Positions 27,117-38,003 of a stretch of DNA of 64,000 nt are shown piece by piece. The DNA comes from Verrucomicrobiales bacterium. GTDB lineage: Bacteria > Verrucomicrobiota > Verrucomicrobiia > Limisphaerales > J093. Below the pieces are notes generated by a model. That model did not search any database. It was not told the origin of the DNA and was given only the letters and a program-made list of their open reading frames with translations. A program made the position numbers and the translations under genes. Numbering within the stretch: position 1 is the first letter of the stretch; each line of letters starts with the position of its first letter. The DNA lies in the NCBI GenBank assembly GCA_015075445.1, contig JABTUJ010000011.1:62001-126000 (forward strand), in the 5' to 3' direction.

Positions 27117-27718
27117 GGGCAACCTCCTGCCAGCAACGCGGGTCGAACCCGGCGCAGGAATTCAACGGTGAAGCCCGTCACGACGGCTTCCACGCCGAGG
27201 ATGGGCAGATGCGCGATCAAGGCGTACTGGGCCACCAAGCGGAACCCCTCGCCGACGGACCATAGCAGCCCCATCACCGCCACCGCGGAGAGCGCGACGC
27301 CGAGCGCGGCGGCGAGGGCTCCGGCTGCGAAGGGGGTGACCCGGCCCGTTCCCGTCAGCGCGCGAAAGGCGTGATGCGCCGCGAGGGCCGCGAGGCCAAA
27401 CACGGACGCATTCACGCCGAGCGTGCTGAGCCCGCCGTGACCCAGGAGGGCCGCCTGCAACGCCAGGCCCACCGGCAGGGCCACCAGCGCGCGGCGTCCC
27501 AGCACGACCCCCAGGAGTCCGTGGAACAGGAGGTGGACGCTCGTGGGCGGGACCTTGAAATGGAGCAGCGACGCGGCGAAGAAGGCCGCGGTGAATACGG
27601 CCACGCGCGGGGTTTCCTCGTCACGCCAGGCGGCGGCGCCCCAGGCCGCGAGGGCGCCGGCGACGACGAATCCGGCCGCCAACACGGGCACCGGCAGAAT
27701 GCCATCGGAGAGGTGCAT
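27113..27718 (-). CDS. cbiM: ECF nickel/cobalt substrate-binding membrane protein CbiM/NikM
   Basis: A 201-aa membrane S-component. The N-terminus MHLSDGILP is diagnostic: the extreme N-terminal His forms part of the metal site in this family, which fixes the start at 27718. HFKVPPTSVHLLFHGLLGVV carries the conserved P-T-S-H-L segment. Six or seven hydrophobic helices follow. It is the first gene of the cbiM-nikL-cbiQ-cbiO operon. A direct repeat of GTATGA lies 20-46 bp upstream. No cobalamin riboswitch was found in the upstream 295 bp. Confidence 0.93.
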   Translation of the reverse strand: MHLSDGILPVPVLAAGFVVAGALAAWGAAAWRDEETPRVAVFTAAFFAASLLHFKVPPTSVHLLFHGLLGVVLGRRALVALPVGLALQAALLGHGGLSTLGVNASVFGLAALAAHHAFRALTGTGRVTPFAAGALAAALGVALSAVAVMGLLWSVGEGFRLVAQYALIAHLPILGVEAVVTGFTVEFLRRVRPALLAGGCP

Positions 27719-28013
27719 GTCCGGCGGCAAGTTAGGCGTATGAACAACCTCCTGTAAAGTATGACCTCCGGTCGGCGGACATATGGACCTCTGGGGTGGA
27801 GGGCCCGTGGGGCAGGGCGGGCCGGGAGAGGGTGCGGCCGCGCCGGGGAGCGCCACCGCCGGCGCCTGGTCCCGGCTCCGTGCGAGGGGTTCTGGCGCGA
27901 AGACCGTTGCCGCTTCGCACCCGGCCCGGTAGAACCCTTCCGCACCCCGGTGTCCCGCCGGGCGTGGCCGCGGGGGGAGGACCGGGTGCGTGGGTGGACC
28001 GGGACGATCCGGC
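27719..28013. other. Divergent intergenic region between cbiM and the cyclase gene
   Basis: No gene was recognised in these 295 bp. The region carries the promoters of both divergent transcripts. A pair of GTATGA direct repeats lies near cbiM. The reverse strand was read for a B12 box or a NiCo-type aptamer and neither was evident. Confidence 0.5.
27738..27764. promoter_or_regulatory. GTATGA direct repeat upstream of cbiM, candidate operator
   Basis: GTATGA occurs at 27738-27743 and again at 27759-27764, exactly 21 bp (two helical turns) apart and 20 bp before the cbiM start. GTATGA is the half-site of the NikR nickel-repressor operator in E. coli, but there the halves are inverted, whereas here they are direct. 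The site is therefore suggestive only. Confidence 0.35.
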
Positions 28014-28760
28014 ATGGAATTGCTGACCACTTATCTGCCGCAGGACCGTTGCCACGCGCTGGCGCGGGCCGGGGGGATGCCCGACCGCTGCCGCGGCGCG
28101 GTGTTGTTTGCGGATGTCTCGGGCTTCACGCCGCTGTCGGAACTGCTGGCCCGCACCTACGGACCGCGGCGCGGGGCGGAGGAACTGACGCTCCACCTCA
28201 ACGCGGTTTACGATGCGCTGATCCACGAGGTGGATGCCCTGGGCGGCAGCGTGATCGCCTTTGCCGGGGATGCGATCACCTGCTGGTTCGACGGCGACGA
28301 CGGGCGGCGCGCGGCGGCGTGCGGGCTGGCGATGCAGCGGGTGATGCCCCGGTTTGAGGTGGTGCGGATGGCGGACGGACGGGAGGTGATGTTGGCGGTC
28401 AAGATCGCGGTGGCGGCGGGACCGGCGCGGCGATTCGTGGCGGGTGATCCGGCCATCCGGCTCATGGATGTGCTGGCCGGGCGGACTCTGGAACGGGTGG
28501 CCGTGGCGGCGCAGGCGACGCAGCGGGGCGAGGTGGTCCTGGATGAACCGACGGCCGCGCCTCTGGCGGGTGCGCTTGTTTGGGACGAAGAGCGGGCCGG
28601 AACTGACGGTGCCCTTGTGTGGTGGTGCGCGGCTTACGGCAAGCGCCGCCTCCGCCTGACGTCTTGCGCCCCCGGCGTTGAGCGACCGTCTCACGCGTCC
28701 CTGGCTGGTGCCGTCGGTCTATGCCCGGTTGAAGGCCGGCCTGGGCGAATTCCTGACTGA
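28014..28760 (+). CDS. Class III adenylate/guanylate cyclase, N-terminal fragment of a split gene
   Basis: MELLTTYLPQDRCHALARAG leads into a class III cyclase domain: GAVLFADVSGFTPLSELLA with the first metal Asp, VDALGGSVIAFAGDAITCWF with the second, and VKIAVAAGPARRF. After about residue 200 the frame goes wrong. The linker (LVVVRGLRQAPPPPDVLRPP) and the downstream ALSDRLTRPWLVPSVYARLK are present in the other two frames. Restoring one C in the C-run near 28672 and correcting two nearby slips joins this part to the ORF at 28775. In related proteins the two halves form one polypeptide of about 1200 aa. Confidence 0.85.
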   Translation: MELLTTYLPQDRCHALARAGGMPDRCRGAVLFADVSGFTPLSELLARTYGPRRGAEELTLHLNAVYDALIHEVDALGGSVIAFAGDAITCWFDGDDGRRAAACGLAMQRVMPRFEVVRMADGREVMLAVKIAVAAGPARRFVAGDPAIRLMDVLAGRTLERVAVAAQATQRGEVVLDEPTAAPLAGALVWDEERAGTDGALVWWCAAYGKRRLRLTSCAPGVERPSHASLAGAVGLCPVEGRPGRIPD

Positions 28761-28774
28761 GCTGCGGCCGGCTG

Positions 28775-31681
28775 GTGGCCGCGTTCGTGAAGTTCGACGG
28801 GATCGACTACGACGACGACCCGGAGGCCGGCGAGAAGCTGAGCGTCTTCGTTTCGTGGATCCAGCGGTTGCTCGAGCCGTTGGAGGGCGTGTTGCTGGAT
28901 CTGAACTTCGGCGACAAGGGCAGCTATCTTTACTACGTCTTTGGCGCGCCCATCGCCCATGAGGACGACACCCGGCGCGCGTTGACGGTCGCGCGTCAGG
29001 TCGTCAACGCGCCCGACGTCCACTCCTTTCTCCGACGGGTGCAGGTCGGGGTGAACCGCGGCACGATGCGGACCGGGGCGTACGGTGGGACCACCCGGCG
29101 TACTTACGGGGTGCTGGGCGATGACGTCAACCTTGCGGCCCGCCTGATGGAACAGGCCGCGCCCGGCCAGGTGCTGGTCACCGGCAAAGTTCAACGGGAT
29201 TGCCCGACGGATTTCGGCTGGGAAGCCCTTCCGCCGTTGCGGGCGAAAGGCAAGTCGGCGCCGGTTCCCGTGTTGAGTCTGCTTGAGAAGGCCGCGGCGT
29301 CGCGTCCGGGCGGGGTGGGCGTCGAGCCGGGGCAGCCGATGGTGGGGCGCACGGTGGAGCTCGCGCTGGGGGAGGAACGGCTCGCCCGGGCCCTGGAGGG
29401 AAAGGGGCAGGTGTTGGGCATTACCGGGGAAGCCGGCATGGGCAAGTCGCGGCTTCTGGCCGAGCTGATCCACCGCGCGCACGTTGCCGGCATGGCTCTC
29501 TATCGGGGTGCCGCGCAGAGTTTCGGCACCAACACCAGCTACCTTCCCTGGCGGGAGGTGTGGCAGGATTTCTTCCAACTGGACCCGCAGCAGCCGCTGG
29601 TGCGCCAACTGCAGGTGCTCGAACGTCGTCTGGCGGCGGTCGCTCCGGGGTTGCCCGCGCGCGCGCCGCTCCTGGGCGGCGTGCTCAACCTCGAGCTTCC
29701 TGACAACGACCTGACCCGCCACTTCGACGCCAAACTCCGCAAAGCCTCACTGGAGGACCTCCTCGTCGAGTGTGTGCGTCACCGGGCGCGTCAGGGTCCG
29801 GTGCTGCTGGTGCTGGATGACTGTCAATGGCTGGACCCGCTGTCGCGCGATCTGCTGGAATGCGTCGCACGCGCGGCGGCTTCCCTGCCGCTGCTCATCC
29901 TGCTGGCCTATCGCCCGCCGGAAGCGTCCGCCTCGCGCCCGCTGGATCTCGGAGGGCTGGCGCACTTCACCGAACTGACGTTGGGCGAGCTGCCCGCCCC
30001 GGAAGCCGAGGCTCTGCTGCGGTTCCGGCTCCGCCAGATCTTCGGCGAAGGCGCGCGAGCTTCGACTGAGCTTCAGGCCCGGTTGCTCGCCCGCGCGCAG
30101 GGCAACCCGTTCTACCTCGAAGAGCTGCTCCGTTACCTGCATGATCAGGGCGTTGATCCGGCCGCGACCCTGCGTCCGCAGGAGCTCGAACTCCCCGTCA
30201 GCCTGCACAGCCTGATCCTGAGCCGCGTCGACCGACTGCTCGAAAGTCAGAAAGCCACGCTCAAAGTAGCCAGCGTGCTCGGCCGGCTCTTTCCCGCCGC
30301 TGCGCTGTGGGGGATCAGCGCCAACCTCTCCGAGCCGCAGGTCCGGTCCGACTTGCTCGCGCTCACGCGTGCCGAACTGACGGTCGAGGATCAGCCGGAT
30401 CCCGAACTGGTCTATCTGTTCCGCCACGTGGTAACGCAGGAAGTCACGTACGAGAGCCTCGCGTTCAGCACGCGGGCCGCGCTCCATCACGCCATCGGGC
30501 TTTATCTCGAGGCCCAGGGGCCGGAGGCCGTCGCCCGCAACCTCGATCTCCTGGCCCTGCACTTTGATCGCAGCCCGGACACGGCCAAACGCCGCCAGTA
30601 CCTCCTCCGGGCCGGGGAAGCGGCGCAGGCCCGCTACGCCAACACGGCTGCCCTCGACTACTACGAGCGCGCGCTGGCGCTGCTGGAACCGGCCGAACAA
30701 CCCCCGGTCCGGAGGAAGTTCGCGCGTGTGCTGGAGTTGGTCGGCCGTTGGGCGGAGGCCCAGACCGAGTACCAGACCATTCTCGGCCTTGCCGCCGCGC
30801 GTCAGGATCGTCCGGCGCAGGCGGCCGCCTTCACCTCCCTGGGCGAACTCCACCGCAAACGGAGTGCGTTCGCCGAGGCTGTCCGCTGCCTCGATGAGGC
30901 CCGGGCCCTCTATGTTGCCTTGCGCGACGAAGCCGGTCGGGCCGAAACGCTGCACTACGCCGGCTCCGTGGCCGCGCAGCAGGGGCAGTACGATGAGGCC
31001 TGTGCCCTGTACCAGCGCAGCCTGGAAATCCGCCGTCGCCTCCGCGACCGGCCGCCCATCGCCAGCCTCCTCAGCAACTTGGGGATCGTCGCCTGGTGCC
31101 GGGGTGAGTTCAACGATGCCCGGGCGTACTACGAGGCAGCGCTTCATCTGCGGCGTGAGATTGGCGATCGCTGGGCCATTGCGGTTTCCCTGAACAACCT
31201 CGGCCTGGTGCTGCGGGACCTGGGCGACGTCGACGGCGCCCGGGCCATGCTCGAACAAGCCCTCGCCCTGAGCCGGGAGATCGGGGACCGCTGGTCCGTG
31301 GCCAACACCTTGAGCAGTCTCGGCGACGTGGCGCTCACCCAGAACGAGCTCGATGCCGCGCGCGCCTTCCTCCTCGAAAGCCTGGGGATCAGCCGCGATC
31401 TCAACGATCGTCAGGCACAAACGTTCCTCCTGGATTTCTTCAGCGTCCTCACCGCCAAACGGGGCCGGGTTGCGGAAGCCTTCCGGCTGGTCGGCGCCGC
31501 TCAAGCCTTGCGCCAGACGCTCGGCTCGCCGCTCTCGCCCAGTGAGCAGGCTCGGCTCGACGCCACGCTCGAGGCGGTGTGTCCCGGCGCCTCTGCGGCA
31601 GACCGCGCGGCCTGGATCGCCGCCGGGACTGCGGTGGCGGCCGAGGCGGCGCTTGCCCTGGCGGTCGAGGCTTCCGCCTGA
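28775..31681 (+). CDS. Cyclase/AAA-ATPase/TPR signalling protein, C-terminal part
   Basis: Continuation of the gene beginning at 28014. A second, degenerate cyclase domain comes first (AAFVKFDGIDYDDDPEAG; the first metal Asp is replaced by Lys, while GDKGSYLYYVFG and YGVLGDDVNLAARLMEQA are kept). An ATPase module follows, with Walker A GEAGMGKSRLL and Walker B LLVLDDCQWLD. After it come winged-helix-like and TPR regions (about residues 600-900; repeats such as ARAYYEAALHLRREIGDRWA). The design resembles large STAND-type regulators: a nucleotide switch with TPR scaffold and fused cyclase. It is probably cytoplasmic; signal and output are unknown. The listed start is only where the open frame begins. 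Confidence 0.88.
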   Translation: MAAFVKFDGIDYDDDPEAGEKLSVFVSWIQRLLEPLEGVLLDLNFGDKGSYLYYVFGAPIAHEDDTRRALTVARQVVNAPDVHSFLRRVQVGVNRGTMRTGAYGGTTRRTYGVLGDDVNLAARLMEQAAPGQVLVTGKVQRDCPTDFGWEALPPLRAKGKSAPVPVLSLLEKAAASRPGGVGVEPGQPMVGRTVELALGEERLARALEGKGQVLGITGEAGMGKSRLLAELIHRAHVAGMALYRGAAQSFGTNTSYLPWREVWQDFFQLDPQQPLVRQLQVLERRLAAVAPGLPARAPLLGGVLNLELPDNDLTRHFDAKLRKASLEDLLVECVRHRARQGPVLLVLDDCQWLDPLSRDLLECVARAAASLPLLILLAYRPPEASASRPLDLGGLAHFTELTLGELPAPEAEALLRFRLRQIFGEGARASTELQARLLARAQGNPFYLEELLRYLHDQGVDPAATLRPQELELPVSLHSLILSRVDRLLESQKATLKVASVLGRLFPAAALWGISANLSEPQVRSDLLALTRAELTVEDQPDPELVYLFRHVVTQEVTYESLAFSTRAALHHAIGLYLEAQGPEAVARNLDLLALHFDRSPDTAKRRQYLLRAGEAAQARYANTAALDYYERALALLEPAEQPPVRRKFARVLELVGRWAEAQTEYQTILGLAAARQDRPAQAAAFTSLGELHRKRSAFAEAVRCLDEARALYVALRDEAGRAETLHYAGSVAAQQGQYDEACALYQRSLEIRRRLRDRPPIASLLSNLGIVAWCRGEFNDARAYYEAALHLRREIGDRWAIAVSLNNLGLVLRDLGDVDGARAMLEQALALSREIGDRWSVANTLSSLGDVALTQNELDAARAFLLESLGISRDLNDRQAQTFLLDFFSVLTAKRGRVAEAFRLVGAAQALRQTLGSPLSPSEQARLDATLEAVCPGASAADRAAWIAAGTAVAAEAALALAVEASA

Positions 31682-31728
31682 TCTTCTCCGACAGACGCCG
31701 GGGTCCAGGGGAAACCCGGTCGACGGCG

Positions 31729-31886
31729 CCCCTCTCCCGTAGGAACCGACGTGAGGAGGCTCTGCCACGCCCCTCTCCCGTAGGAGCCGACGCGAGGAGG
31801 CTCTGCCACGCCCCTCTCCCGTAGGAGCCGACGTGAGGAGGCTCTGCCACGCCCCTCTCCCGTAGGAGCCGACGTGAGGAGGCTAT
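31729..31886. repeat. 41-bp tandem array containing the stem-loop arm
   Basis: Four near-identical 41-bp units start CCCCTCTCCCGTAGGAGCCG. Each includes GCCGACGTGAGGAGGC (one copy has ACCGACG, one GCCGACGCGAGG), which is the left arm of the dispersed stem-loop element. Only this orientation is present, so no stem-loop forms. One half of the element has been amplified in tandem. Confidence 0.9.
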
Positions 31887-31985
31887 GCTCGACGCCTGCT
31901 GGGGTTGCGGGCGCTCCGCGGTTTGGGGGGGCGAAGGGGGCGAAGGGGGCGAGGAAGTCGTGCGGCAGGCGAGGGCTGAACGGCG

Positions 31986-32150
31986 AACGTTCAACGTTCA
32001 ACGCTCAACGTTCAACATCCAACGTTCAACGTTCAACATCCAACGTTCAACATCCAACGTTCAACATCCAACGTTCAACGTTCAACATCCAACGTTCAAC
32101 GTTCAACATCCAACGTTCAACGTTCAACATCCAACGCTCAACGTTCAACG
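31986..32150. repeat. Heptamer array (AACGTTC/AACATCC), about 23 units
   Basis: Twenty-three 7-bp units plus AACG follow without a break in register. Two main unit types alternate irregularly: AACGTTC and AACATCC, with two AACGCTC. It lies between convergent genes. Since no unit makes a stop codon in context, spurious ORFs cross it. Confidence 0.95.
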
Positions 32151-32187
32151 TGAGGAGGAAGCGGCCTGTTGCTGCCGGACCTGCTCA

Positions 32188-32264
32188 GGGGCCATGAGCC
32201 GTCCCCGCCGGGTCGGGGGACCCGGCTTACCGGTTGTAGGCCCGGTGCCCTCACCGGGCGGTTC
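32188..32264. repeat. 77-bp dispersed repeat, copy 1
   Basis: Runs from GGGGCCATGA to GGGCGGTTC and matches 41716-41792 with only a handful of substitutions. It contains two internal inverted repeats: CCGGGTC/GACCCGG, and CCCGG/CCGGG around GTGCCCTCA. Confidence 0.88.
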
Positions 32265-32276
32265 ACGGGAAGTCCC

Positions 32277-33431
32277 TCACCAGGCAGCTTCGAGGGTGGC
32301 CAGGAGTTCGGCCGGAGTCAGCGCGATGGGGTTGGCCTTCATGCTGCTGGCCTGGGTTGCCAAGTCTACGAGCGAGGGCAGATCGGCTTCGGTCAGGCGA
32401 TAGGTGCGGAGCGGACGGATGCCGAGGGACACACACAGATCGCGAACCCAGGCGACGCCGTCGGCCGCCTCCGCCTGAGGACGGCCGGTCAACAGCCGGG
32501 CAATCTCCGCGTAGCGCTCGAGGGCAGACGAGGTCGGGGCGCGGGAACGCAAGGCCTCGAGATTGGCGCGCATGACGTGGGGCAGCAGCGCGGCGCACAC
32601 GGCGCCGTGCGGCGCGGGAAAGCGGCCGCCAATGGGAGCGGCGAAGCCATGCACGGCCCCAAGGCCGGCGTTGGCCAATGCCAGCCCGCTGAACAGACTG
32701 GCAAGGGCTAGGTCTTCGCGTGCGGCGAGTTCCCGGCCTTGTTCAAATGCCTTTCGCAACGAACGGGCGCTGCGCCGCAGGCCTTCCACGCAGAGGGCGT
32801 CGACCATCGGGTTGGCCCGGTTGCAGACGTAAGGTTCGATGAGTTGCGTGAGGGCATCCAGACCGGTGGAAGCCGTGAGGTCCGAAGGCAGATCGAGCGT
32901 GAGTTCGGGGTCGATGAGGGCTAACCGCGGGAGCACGTAGGGGCTGCGCAGGCTTACCTTCACCCGGTGCTCGGGCGAGGCGAGCACGCTGTTGCGCGTG
33001 ACTTCGGTGCCGGTGCCGGCCGTGGTCGGGACGGCCACGCAGGGAGCGCCCGGGTGGGACAAAGGTTGGGCGCGGCCGATGACCTCGAGATGATCCAGGA
33101 GGTCGCCGGGGTTGGTCAGCAGCGCGGCGATGGCTTTCGCCGTGTCGAGGGCACTGCCGCCGCCCAAGCCGATCACCAGATCGCAACCGGCCGCCCGCGC
33201 GGTCTCGACGCCGGCCCGGACCCGGTCCGTGGTGGGTTCCTCCTCGACGGTGAACGTGTGAGGGGTGAGGCCGTTCGACTGCAAGAGCTCAAGCAACCGG
33301 GCGGCTCGCGCAGGCGACCGGCCGGTGACGACGAGCGGGCGACTGCCGAGACTTCTGGCCAGCGTCGGAAGCTCTCCCAGCGTGCCGGAGCCGAACACGA
33401 TGCGCTGGGCGGTGGCGAACTCGAAACGCAT
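32277..33431 (-). CDS. Iron-containing alcohol dehydrogenase family protein
   Basis: A 384-aa group III (iron-activated) dehydrogenase. The NAD(P) site is GLGGGSALDTAKA, followed by VPTTAGTGTEVTRNSVL. The metal ligands lie in TASTGLDALTQLIEPYV (Asp), GAVHGFAAPIGG (His) and APHGAVCAALLPHVM (His). The ATG at 33431 (MRFEFATAQRIVFGSGTLGE) matches the family N-terminus; an upstream start would add 12 odd residues. It lies 52 bp downstream of the LsrG-like gene on the same strand, so the two are probably co-transcribed. Maleylacetate reductase or an alcohol/aldehyde enzyme are possibilities; the substrate cannot be fixed. Confidence 0.9.
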   Translation of the reverse strand: MRFEFATAQRIVFGSGTLGELPTLARSLGSRPLVVTGRSPARAARLLELLQSNGLTPHTFTVEEEPTTDRVRAGVETARAAGCDLVIGLGGGSALDTAKAIAALLTNPGDLLDHLEVIGRAQPLSHPGAPCVAVPTTAGTGTEVTRNSVLASPEHRVKVSLRSPYVLPRLALIDPELTLDLPSDLTASTGLDALTQLIEPYVCNRANPMVDALCVEGLRRSARSLRKAFEQGRELAAREDLALASLFSGLALANAGLGAVHGFAAPIGGRFPAPHGAVCAALLPHVMRANLEALRSRAPTSSALERYAEIARLLTGRPQAEAADGVAWVRDLCVSLGIRPLRTYRLTEADLPSLVDLATQASSMKANPIALTPAELLATLEAAW

Positions 33432-33483
33432 GGCGGGGGAGGGGTTGGTTCGCGTGGAGGGGCGCAAGCGCTGGCGCCTCTTC

Positions 33484-33789
33484 TCAGAAGGCGTTGTCGT
33501 CGGGGAAACAGTTGGCGAACTTCACGCTGCTGCGGGGCTCAGCCATCATGGGGGCGACGGTGTCACGCCACAGGGCGTAGTGGGGCGTGGCTTTGTGAGC
33601 GGCGGGCGCGTCCGGAGTGCGGTAGGCCTCGACCAGCAGGAAGCGCGTGGGGTCGTCGGCTTGCTGGAGGACATCGAAGCGTGCGATGCCGGGTTCCTGA
33701 ACGCTTTGGCGGGCGTTGGCCAACGTGGCATCGCGAAAGGCCCTGACGCATTCCGGCCGCACGTGCACGTGGACATGGACGATGAGCAT
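33484..33789 (-). CDS. LsrG/YgiN-like antibiotic-biosynthesis-monooxygenase-fold protein
   Basis: A 101-aa dimeric ferredoxin-like alpha+beta barrel protein. The motifs [39 protein letters not shown] and a late F-A-N-C-F resemble LsrG, which processes the quorum signal AI-2 phosphate, and related quinol monooxygenases. The start at 33789 gives a complete first strand ([13 protein letters not shown]). It lies upstream of the iron dehydrogenase, suggesting two steps of one small-molecule pathway. No other lsr genes are in the window, so an AI-2 role is only one option. Confidence 0.8.
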   Translation of the reverse strand: MLIVHVHVHVRPECVRAFRDATLANARQSVQEPGIARFDVLQQADDPTRFLLVEAYRTPDAPAAHKATPHYALWRDTVAPMMAEPRSSVKFANCFPDDNAF

Positions 33790-33823
33790 GGGGGGAGTGT
33801 CGCGGCGGATGCGGTCGCGGGAA

Positions 33824-34137
33824 AGTCCGAAGTCCGAAGGGCGGAGGGCGAAGGGCGAAGTTCGAAGGTCGAAGTCCGAAGGTCGAAGGGCGAAGGGCGA
33901 AGGGCGAAGGGCGAAGTCCGAGGATCGAAGGTCGAAGTTGGAAGTTGGAAGTCGGAAGTTGGACGTTGAACGTTGGACGTTGAACGTTGGACGTTGAACG
34001 TTGGACGTTGGACGTTGGACGTTGAACGTTGGACGTTGAATGTTGGACGTTGAATGTTGGACGTTGAACGTTGGACGTTGAACGTTGGACGTTGAACGTT
34101 GAACGTTGAACGTTGGACGTTGAATGTCGGAAGTTGG
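33824..34137. repeat. Continuous heptamer array with drifting motif, about 45 units
   Basis: Every unit begins at a position divisible by 7, from 33824 to 34132. The motif changes along the array: AGTCCGA, AGGGCGA and AGGTCGA first, then AGTTGGA, then alternating CGTTGAA and CGTTGGA with a few TGTTGGA, ending TGTCGGA AGTTGGC. It fills the gap between the RND pump gene and the LsrG-like gene on the reverse strand. Confidence 0.96.
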
Positions 34138-34154
34138 CGGGGTGGGTGGTCCGG

Positions 34155-37520
<3,366 letters not shown>

Positions 37521-37536
37521 GCGAAGAGGGGGGAAT

Positions 37537-37750
37537 CAACGTTTAACGTTCAACGTTCAACGTTCAACGTTCAACGTTCAACGTTGGAAGATAGGAGATG
37601 GGAGATAGGAGATAGGAGATAGGAGATGGGAGATAGAGATAGGAGATAGGAGATGGAGATGGGAGATGGGGATGGAGATGGAGATGGGGATGGGAGATGG
37701 AGATGGGGGATGGGAGATGGGAGATGGGGGATGGGAGATGGGGATGGGAG
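37537..37750. repeat. Heptamer array, CAACGTT switching to AGGAGAT
   Basis: Seven CAACGTT-type units run directly, in register, into GGAAGAT and then AGGAGAT/GGGAGAT units. Towards the right several units are 6 bp (GGAGAT, GGGGAT), so register is lost gradually. Confidence 0.92.
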
Positions 37751-37766
37751 TCCCTAGTCCGTGGTT

Positions 37767-37983
37767 CTTGAGCCTTGGCCCTTCGAACTTCGAACTTCGG
37801 ACTTCGAATTTCGAACCTCGAACTTCGGACTTCGAATTTCGAACCTCGAACTTCGGACTTCGAACTTCGGACTTCGAACTTCGGACTTCGAACTTCGGAC
37901 TTCGAATTTCGCACTTCGCACTTCGGACTTCGAATTTCGAACCTCGACTTCCACACTTCGGCTTTCGCACTTCGTCCTTCATC
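37767..37983. repeat. Heptamer array, CTTCGAA/CTTCGGA type, about 31 units
   Basis: It starts with CTTGAGC CTTGGCC and continues with CTTCGAA, CTTCGGA, TTTCGAA and CCTCGAA units, ending CTTCGTC CTTCATC. Higher-order blocks repeat (CTTCGGA CTTCGAA TTTCGAA CCTCGAA occurs three times). Spurious ORFs with a 7-residue period cross it on both strands. Confidence 0.95.
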
Positions 37984-38003
37984 CTGGGCACGGGGGGTGT
38001 TGC

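Larger units (their letters stand above)
31682..32276. other. 595-bp convergent intergenic region made almost wholly of repeats
   Basis: No gene was recognised. In order it holds a 41-bp tandem array (31729-31886), an AACGTTC heptamer array (31986-32150) and one copy of a 77-bp dispersed repeat (32188-32264). It separates two genes that end toward each other. Confidence 0.8.
37521..38003. other. 483-bp gap inside the efflux operon, filled by heptamer arrays
   Basis: No gene was recognised. Apart from short flanks the gap consists of the arrays at 37537-37750 and 37767-37983. It separates the adaptor stop from the pump start, so the arrays would lie within the operon transcript unless the pump has its own promoter. 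Confidence 0.8.

Noticed and set aside
27719..28013. Cobalamin or NiCo riboswitch before cbiM
   Set aside because: No B12 box or matching conserved core could be read on the reverse strand.
31729..34137. Possible CRISPR arrays
   Set aside because: Units are tandem without unique spacers, the repeat lengths are 7 or 41 bp, and no cas gene is present.
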